Assembly (NCBI GenBank): GCA_964391735.1
Contig: CAYMNF010000022.1
Span: forward strand, 1-29,741
Reading direction: 5' to 3'
Source of the DNA: CAG-1031 sp964391735
Lineage (GTDB): Bacteria > Bacteroidota > Bacteroidia > Bacteroidales > Muribaculaceae
Length of the DNA stretch: 29,741 bases
Numbering within the stretch: the stretch's first letter is position 1; each line of letters opens with the position of its first letter. A program made the position numbers and the translations under genes. The notes beneath the pieces are model-generated. The model was not told where the DNA came from, did no database searches, and worked only from the letters and a program-made list of their open reading frames with translations. Below, piece by piece: positions 24,811 to 29,741 of this stretch.

Positions 24811-26265
24811 ATGGAAGAGAAGAATACCGGGTCGGCATTGGAGAACGCCACGCGGGACGACTATAAGAAGTATGGCTTTACAACCGATATCGAGACGCAT
24901 CGGTTGCCACCGGGGCTGTCAGAGGATGTTATACGTTATATCTCTGAGAAAAAAGGGGAGCCGCAGTGGCTGCTGGACTTCCGCCTGAAGGCCTACCGCA
25001 AATGGCTCACCATGAAGATGCCTCATTGGGCGCATCTTGAGATTCCCGATATCGACTATCAGGCCATTAGCTATTATGCCGCGCCGGTTGCAAAAAAAGG
25101 CCCCGAGAGTCTTGATGAGGTTGACCCCAAGCTGCTTGAAACCTTTAATCGTCTCGGCATCCCTCTCAACGAGCAAAAGGCCCTGAGCGGCATGGCCGTG
25201 GATGCTGTCATGGACTCTGTGTCTGTAAAGACAACGCACCGCGAGATGTTGGCTGAGAAGGGTATCATCTTCTGCTCGATTTCTGAGGCTGTAAAGGATT
25301 ATCCCGACCTGGTGCGCAAATATCTTGGTCGCGTCGTCCCCTATACCGACAATTTCTTTGCCGCTCTGAACTCAGCAGTGTTCTCTGACGGGTCTTTCGT
25401 TTACATCCCCAAGGGTGTGAGGTGCCCCGTTGAGTTATCAACCTACTTCCGCATCAATGCCTCCGGTACCGGCCAGTTTGAGCGCACTCTGATTGTGGCT
25501 GACGATGACTCTTATGTCTCTTACCTTGAAGGGTGTACCGCCCCCATTCGTGACGAGAATCAACTGCACGCCGCTATCGTGGAGATAATAGTGGAGGATC
25601 GCGCCGAGGTCAAGTATTCAACGGTGCAGAACTGGTATGCCGGTGATGCACAGGGGCGTGGCGGGGTCTACAACTTCGTGACTAAGCGCGGGCTGTGTCG
25701 TGGCGATTACTCAAAATTGTCATGGACACAAGTCGAGACCGGGTCGGCTATAACGTGGAAATATCCCGGGTGTATCCTTGCCGGCAAAGGGTCCAGCGGC
25801 GAGTTTTATTCGGTGGCTGTCACCAAGAACCGCCAGCAGGCCGACACAGGCACCAAGATGATTCACCTTGCCCCCAACACCACCTCTACCATCGTCAGCA
25901 AAGGTATCTCAGCCGGCGAAAGCCAGAACAGTTACCGTGGTCTGGTACGCGTGGCCGCCAAGGCTACCGGCTGCCGCAACTATACCCAGTGTGACTCACT
26001 GCTGATGTCTGACCGTTGTGGTGCACACACTTTCCCATACATTGACGTGCAGAACGACACAGCGGTGGTTGAGCATGAGGCTACCACCTCAAAAATCTCT
26101 GAGGACCAAATCTTCTATTGCAACCAACGAGGCATACCCACCGAGGAGGCCGTGGGCCTGATTGTCAACGGATATGCCAAGGAGGTGATGAACAAACTCC
26201 CGATGGAGTTTGCCGTTGAGGCTCGCAAACTTTTGGAGATTACCCTTGAGGGCTCGATAGGGTAG
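24811..26265 (+). CDS. sufB: Fe-S cluster assembly scaffold SufB
   Basis: Scaffold subunit of the SufBCD complex that builds Fe-S clusters with the desulfurase SufS. 484 residues from ATG 24811; an in-frame ATG at 24787 would overlap the cvpA-like gene by 23 bases and add eight residues. Typical segments: FVYIPKGVRCPVELSTYFRI, LEGCTAPI, RGDYSKLSWTQVETGSAITWKYP, and the beta-helix core. The Cys in NYTQCDSLLM corresponds to the essential Cys405 of E. coli SufB, and VEHEATTSK holds the His-Glu pair near the cluster site. The usual partners sufC, sufD and sufS do not follow: the next gene is convergent gldE, 23 bases away. Confidence 0.96.
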   Translation: MEEKNTGSALENATRDDYKKYGFTTDIETHRLPPGLSEDVIRYISEKKGEPQWLLDFRLKAYRKWLTMKMPHWAHLEIPDIDYQAISYYAAPVAKKGPESLDEVDPKLLETFNRLGIPLNEQKALSGMAVDAVMDSVSVKTTHREMLAEKGIIFCSISEAVKDYPDLVRKYLGRVVPYTDNFFAALNSAVFSDGSFVYIPKGVRCPVELSTYFRINASGTGQFERTLIVADDDSYVSYLEGCTAPIRDENQLHAAIVEIIVEDRAEVKYSTVQNWYAGDAQGRGGVYNFVTKRGLCRGDYSKLSWTQVETGSAITWKYPGCILAGKGSSGEFYSVAVTKNRQQADTGTKMIHLAPNTTSTIVSKGISAGESQNSYRGLVRVAAKATGCRNYTQCDSLLMSDRCGAHTFPYIDVQNDTAVVEHEATTSKISEDQIFYCNQRGIPTEEAVGLIVNGYAKEVMNKLPMEFAVEARKLLEITLEGSIG

Positions 26266-26281
26266 TACCTCAGCGCTATCT

Positions 26282-26300
26282 CTGCAAACTAACTTTGCAG
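26282..26300. terminator. weak hairpin between convergent sufB and gldE
   Basis: CTGCAAA (26282-26288) pairs with TTTGCAG (26294-26300) around CTAAC, overlapping the end of gldE. No T-tract follows on either strand, so terminator function is doubtful. Nothing better separates these convergent genes. Confidence 0.3.
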
Positions 26301-27638
26301 GGTGTCCGATACGTTGACCCTGACGCTGGTGATGCGGTGGTGGTCAATGTCAAGCACCAGGAACCGGCAGTAGCCGTATACCAGGCTCTCCTTCTCCTTG
26401 GGGAAGTCTCCCTTGATTTCAAGAAGCATACCGGCCAAGGTCTCGCAGTCCTCGGTGACAGGCTCATACACCTCAGGATTCTGTGAAGTGATACGGAAGA
26501 AGTCGGTCAAGGGAGTGCGGCCTTCAAAGATGTATGAGCCGTCAGGGTTGCGGCGATAGTATTTCTCATCGGTGTCATATTCGTCATCTATGTCGCCGAC
26601 AATCTCTTCAAGCACGTCTTCAAGGGTGACAATGCCCTGGGTGCCTCCAAACTCATCTATCACCACCGCCATGTGGATGCAACGGGCACGGAAGTCCTCG
26701 AGCAGGTCATCTATCATGCGCGACTCCGGGACATAATACGGCTCGCGCAGCAGGGTAGTCCAATCAGCCGGCGGCTCCTTGTCAGGGCCGATGTATGGCA
26801 ACAGGTCGCGCGCATACAGTATGCCGCGTATATTGTCTTCGGTGTCCTCATACACCGGGATGCGGGCATATCCCGTCTTTATCACTGTGTCCAGTACCTC
26901 GCTGAAGGGTGCATCAACCGGGATGTCGGTCATGTCGACGCGCGGCGTCATTATCTCCCCTGCCGTGGTGTCGCCAAAGCGCAGTATCCCCTCAAGCATC
27001 TCCTTCCCTTGGGGGTTGTCGACATTGGTAATCTCGAGGGCCTGGCTCAGGTCATCGGTAGTTAAAGATTCCTGCTTTTTGCTGACAAGGCGGTTAACAA
27101 TCCCCGAACTCTTTACCATCATTGAGGCGAGGGGATAGAACATGTGCCTGAAGAACAGCAGGCCTCCCGAGGCCATTTTTGCCCACTGCAGGTTATTACC
27201 GTTGGCATACAGCTTGGGCAGGATTTCACCAAAAAGCAGTATCAGGAAGGTGAGGATTACCGTCTGGAGCAGAAAACTCCACAGGGGGGACATACCCTCA
27301 AATATCGGGCCTAAGGTGAAGTTCATCAGCACAACAATCGTCACGTTCACCAGATTGTTGGCTATCAGTATCGTTGCTAATAAAAGATCGGGGGCAGAGA
27401 GTAGATTGAGGATGCGTGCTCCCGAGCGACCTTCATCCTCCAGCTCCTCAATCTGGCCCGGTGTCAATGAAAAGTATGCTATTTCGCTCCCTGAGATAAA
27501 GCCCGAAATCAGAAGGGCTACCAAGGATATGGCAAGTGCTACTATCTGTGTCGCTGTGAAGGCGTATCCGCCGGTGGTCAGCAGTATCTGGCACAGCTGA
27601 CTCAAAGGGTCGGCAGATGGAAGGGGGTCTATATCCAC
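26289..27638 (-). CDS. gldE: GldE-type CNNM/CBS-domain membrane protein
   Basis: 449 residues from a GTG start at 27638; no ATG is available before the conserved region. Order: N-terminal membrane segment, DUF21/CNNM domain with about four hydrophobic segments (~30-190, including ISGSEIAYFSL and FGEILPK), two CBS motifs (~215-340: GEIMTPRVDM..., ARIPVYEDT, IRGILYARDLL, HMAVVIDEFGGTQGIVTLEDVLEEIVGDI), and a C-terminal CorC/HlyC domain (~360-440). The layout matches GldE of Bacteroidota. Named for gliding in Flavobacterium, but also similar to CorB/CorC-type ion transport proteins, so a role in Mg2+ or other ion handling is equally possible. Confidence 0.88.
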   Translation of the reverse strand: MDIDPLPSADPLSQLCQILLTTGGYAFTATQIVALAISLVALLISGFISGSEIAYFSLTPGQIEELEDEGRSGARILNLLSAPDLLLATILIANNLVNVTIVVLMNFTLGPIFEGMSPLWSFLLQTVILTFLILLFGEILPKLYANGNNLQWAKMASGGLLFFRHMFYPLASMMVKSSGIVNRLVSKKQESLTTDDLSQALEITNVDNPQGKEMLEGILRFGDTTAGEIMTPRVDMTDIPVDAPFSEVLDTVIKTGYARIPVYEDTEDNIRGILYARDLLPYIGPDKEPPADWTTLLREPYYVPESRMIDDLLEDFRARCIHMAVVIDEFGGTQGIVTLEDVLEEIVGDIDDEYDTDEKYYRRNPDGSYIFEGRTPLTDFFRITSQNPEVYEPVTEDCETLAGMLLEIKGDFPKEKESLVYGYCRFLVLDIDHHRITSVRVNVSDTLQS

Positions 27639-27664
27639 GTTTATTGTCTGTTGTTTCTCTGTTG

Positions 27665-27696
27665 CAAAAATAGCAAATTCCCGTTAATTACCCAAA
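27665..27696 (-). promoter_or_regulatory. Bacteroidota promoter for gldE
   Basis: On the minus strand, TTTG (27696-27693), a 20-bp spacer and TATTTTTG (27672-27665) match the consensus, with a leader of about 20 nt before the GTG at 27638. TATCTTTG at 27700-27693 overlaps the -33 element and may be a second start. Confidence 0.65.
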
Positions 27697-27727
27697 GATA
27701 CACCTGCGGCATTTGTCAGTGCCAATG

Positions 27728-28567
27728 TCAGTACCTTACTATTTTGCATCCTTTGTCAAAAGCATACTCCGACACTTTGCAATCACGCGGCACATAGACG
27801 GTCTTCAAAGACGGGCAATTGTTGAAGGCTGCGTAAGCTATCTCCTTGACAGACTTGGGGAATCGTAGCTCGGTCAATGAGCTGCAGCCCATAAATGCCA
27901 CGGGTGCAATCCGTTGTAGGGTGTTGGGAAAATTGACTGTGCGCAGGGAGGTGCAATCGCTGAACGCACCGTCGTTAATTGTTGTCACAGTCGCCGGGAT
28001 AGTGACCGTTACCAGTGATTTACACCCCAGGAATGCTCCCTTGCCGATGATGCGTGCGCCGTTGGGTATGGTATACTTCGTTAAGCCGTTGGGTGCAAAG
28101 GCCACCAAGGTGCCGTTGAGGATAAGTGACCGATGGTCTGCTGAGGCATATCGCCCGTTGAAGGCCTCTAAGCGCGGGCAGGATACAAATGCCTCATCCC
28201 CAATCTCCTGTACCGAGTTGGGTATTGTAATGGTTTTGAGAGAGCTGCACCCCGAAAAACAGCTTGCCCCGAGTGAGTGCAACTTTGCCGGGAGCGTAAT
28301 GTTTGCAAGTGAGGAATACTCGCTGAAAGCCATATCATCAATCTTGGTGACATTGTCAGGGATGGTTATTGTGGTGGAGTTTTTGGGGTAATCTCCCCGT
28401 TTTATAACCGTCTTTGTCACCGCCGGCTTGCGTGCAGGTGTGGTACTCTGTTGGCCGGTTGTCCGATTCTTGGTCGGTGCTTTAATTTGGCCCTGGGGGT
28501 AAGCCTGCGCGGCACACGTCAACACAACGAGCGCGCTGACCATATATTTAAGCAGGGATTTCATCAT
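27728..28567 (-). CDS. BspA-like leucine-rich repeat secreted protein
   Basis: 279 residues starting MMK (ATG at 28567 or 28564), with a signal peptide to about residue 23 (CAAQAYPQ), then a Lys/Thr/Pro-rich spacer to ~60. Residues ~65-270 are LRR_5-type (BspA/Treponema-like) repeats: at least six units of the form (A/C)F..C.SL.(T/N)(I/V).(I/F)P..(V/L)..I, for example FSGCSSLKTITIPNSVQEIG and FMGCSSLTELRFPKSVKEIA. Such proteins are exported adhesins or binding proteins. It ends with a short cap (CKVSEYAFDKGCKIVRY) and shows no obvious sorting domain. Ten C's lie four bases upstream of the start codon. No promoter is visible between it and rpsA. Confidence 0.88.
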   Translation of the reverse strand: MMKSLLKYMVSALVVLTCAAQAYPQGQIKAPTKNRTTGQQSTTPARKPAVTKTVIKRGDYPKNSTTITIPDNVTKIDDMAFSEYSSLANITLPAKLHSLGASCFSGCSSLKTITIPNSVQEIGDEAFVSCPRLEAFNGRYASADHRSLILNGTLVAFAPNGLTKYTIPNGARIIGKGAFLGCKSLVTVTIPATVTTINDGAFSDCTSLRTVNFPNTLQRIAPVAFMGCSSLTELRFPKSVKEIAYAAFNNCPSLKTVYVPRDCKVSEYAFDKGCKIVRY

Positions 28568-28571
28568 TGTC

Positions 28572-28581
28572 GGGGGGGGGG
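28572..28581 (-). repeat. C10 homopolymer just before the LRR protein start codon
   Basis: Ten consecutive G's on the plus strand (C10 on the coding strand), separated from the ATG at 28567 by GACA. It replaces the usual ribosome-contact region. It is the longest single-base G or C run I see in the window and a candidate slippage site. Confidence 0.8.
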
Positions 28582-28585
28582 ATTG

Positions 28586-28622
28586 AAAAAACGGTGGAGC
28601 AGAAAAGCCACTCCACCGTTTT
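28586..28622 (-). terminator. intrinsic terminator after rpsA
   Basis: A perfect 12-bp stem, AAAACGGTGGAG (28588-28599) with CTCCACCGTTTT (28611-28622), has a U-tract on the minus strand from A's at 28586-28591. It lies 39 bases past the rpsA stop and only ~19 bases before the LRR gene start. Confidence 0.85.
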
Positions 28623-28661
28623 GGGGATATTCAATCCGGAATGGTCCGGTTGTATTCAGAC

Positions 28662-29741
28662 TTATTTGCTGAGTTTCTCTTTGAGTTCAGCAAGAGCCTC
28701 GATGTCACCAAAGGTTGATTTCTCAACTGAAGCCTGCAGTGCGGGAGCCTCATCACGGCGAGGTTGCTCGGCGCGACGGGTGCGGGCGGCGCGGGTGCGG
28801 GGTTGCTCACCGCGGGCGGCACGTTGCTCATCCTCAAAGATGCGGCTGTGGCTGAGGATAATGCGCTTGCTGTCCTTGTTGAACTCGATAACCTTGAAGT
28901 CGAGTTTCTCGTCAACCTGAGCCTTTGAGCCATCCTCCTTAACAAGGTGTTTGGGGGTTGCAAAACCTTCAACACCGTAGGGGAGTGCTACAACGGCACC
29001 TTTCTCTACCATCTCAACGATGGTACCCTCATGTACTGAGCCAACGGTAAACATCTGCTCGAAGGTGTCCCAGGGATTCTCCTCCAACTGTTTGTGGCCC
29101 AGTGACAGGCGGCGGTTGTCTTTGTCAATCTCAAGGACAACAACGTCGATGGTCTCGCCGGTCTTGGTAAACTCGTTGGGGTGTTTGATTTTCTTGGTCC
29201 AGCTCAGGTCGCTGATGTGGATCAGGCCGTCAACGCCCTCTTCGATCTCAACGAATACGCCGAAGTTGGTAAAGTTGCGCACTTTGGCGGTGTGGCGGCT
29301 GCCAACGGGATAGCGAACCTCGATATCCTCCCAGGGATCTTTCTTAAGCTGCTTGATACCCAATGACATCTTGCGGTCAGCACGGTCCAGAGTCAGGATT
29401 ACGGCCTCTACCTCATCGCCGACTTTCATGAAGTCTTGGGCTGAGCGCAAGTGCTGGCTCCATGACATCTCGCTAACGTGGATCAGACCCTCAACGCCGG
29501 GAGCAACCTCCACAAATGCGCCGTAGTCGGCCATAACCATAACTTTGCCTTTGATGTGGTCGCCGGGTTTAAGCTCTGCATCCAGGGCATCCCAGGGATG
29601 GGGCTGCAGTTGCTTCAGACCCAGGGCTATGCGCTTCTTCTCATCGTCAAAGTCAAGGATAACGACGTTGAGTTTCTGGTCAAGCTCAACAACCTCTGAC
29701 GGGTGTGATACACGGCCCCAGCTGAGGTCGGTGATGTGGAT
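28662..29741 (-). CDS. rpsA: 30S ribosomal protein S1, 5' end beyond window
   Basis: The frame is open to the last base: 360 codons including the stop, and the N-terminal part lies outside. At least four S1 RNA-binding OB repeats are visible, marked by IHITDLSW, LIHVSEMSW, LIHISDLSW and the more divergent GFATPKHL, each followed by the DxxxRRxSLGxKQLxxxPW-type tail (described as a pattern). The last ~55 residues are a basic Arg/Ala-rich segment (RAARTRRAEQPRRDEAP) then an acidic helix LAELKEKLSK, typical of Bacteroidota S1. S1 binds mRNA on the 30S subunit and matters especially where Shine-Dalgarno sequences are weak, as in this phylum. An internal ATG at 29540 is not the start. Confidence 0.95.
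   Translation of the reverse strand: MHITDLSWGRVSHPSEVVELDQKLNVVILDFDDEKKRIALGLKQLQPHPWDALDAELKPGDHIKGKVMVMADYGAFVEVAPGVEGLIHVSEMSWSQHLRSAQDFMKVGDEVEAVILTLDRADRKMSLGIKQLKKDPWEDIEVRYPVGSRHTAKVRNFTNFGVFVEIEEGVDGLIHISDLSWTKKIKHPNEFTKTGETIDVVVLEIDKDNRRLSLGHKQLEENPWDTFEQMFTVGSVHEGTIVEMVEKGAVVALPYGVEGFATPKHLVKEDGSKAQVDEKLDFKVIEFNKDSKRIILSHSRIFEDEQRAARGEQPRTRAARTRRAEQPRRDEAPALQASVEKSTFGDIEALAELKEKLSK

Noticed and set aside
28572..28581. C10 tract as a frameshift site inside a coding region
   Set aside because: The tract lies before both candidate start codons (28567 and 28564), and the upstream frame from rpsA has already stopped, so slippage would affect initiation, not reading frame.

Overview
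The window looks like chromosomal DNA from a Bacteroidales bacterium, probably a gut lineage such as Muribaculaceae or a relative. The evidence is protein families typical of Bacteroidota (PCMD lipoproteins, DUF5689/DUF6359 lipoproteins, GldB-like and GldE proteins, a TonB receptor with a carboxypeptidase-like N-terminal domain, DUF4296 next to lspA, BspA-type leucine-rich repeats). Upstream of several genes there are also promoter-like boxes fitting the Bacteroidota consensus (TTTG, 19-20 bp, TAnnTTTG). The family assignment is inference, because no rRNA is present.

Layout. (1) 1-4899 (+): a probable surface or envelope operon of PCMD protein (5' end outside the window), two tandem paralogous outer-membrane barrel proteins, and a second PCMD lipoprotein, closed by a bidirectional terminator. 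(2) 4983-7501 (-): aminotransferase then tyrS. (3) 7568-9193 (+): a GldB-like lipoprotein and a small outer-membrane barrel protein with its own promoter. (4) 9194-9885: about 690 bp without a gene but full of structure. It holds an inverted pair of REP-like hairpins, each preceded by GTAG, nested inside an inverted pair of 18-nt palindromes and flanked by a 19-nt direct repeat and terminator hairpins. (5) 9886-15606 (-): a TonB-dependent receptor followed by two lipoproteins carrying three DUF5689 units in total and one DUF6359-like unit, with no SusD gene. (6) 15825-17266: tRNA-Leu(UAA), a YgjP-like metallopeptidase and a convergent Lrp/AsnC regulator. (7) 17577-26265 (+): a long co-directional housekeeping run of ileS, a DksA-like gene, lspA, a DUF4296 lipoprotein gene, purB, cvpA-like and sufB. 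(8) 26289-29741 (-): gldE, a BspA-like LRR protein with a C10 tract four bases before its start codon, and rpsA running off the window end.

How it fits together: most genes serve translation (tyrS, ileS, rpsA, tRNA), purine and Fe-S metabolism, or the envelope. LspA matures lipoproteins, and the window encodes at least five likely lipoproteins. The points most worth a second look are the REP/BIME-like element, the poly-C tract before the LRR gene, the swapped GIHH signature in IleRS (a motif linked to mupirocin hyper-resistance), the SusD-less TonB/DUF5689 locus, and the PCMD-barrel-barrel-PCMD locus.
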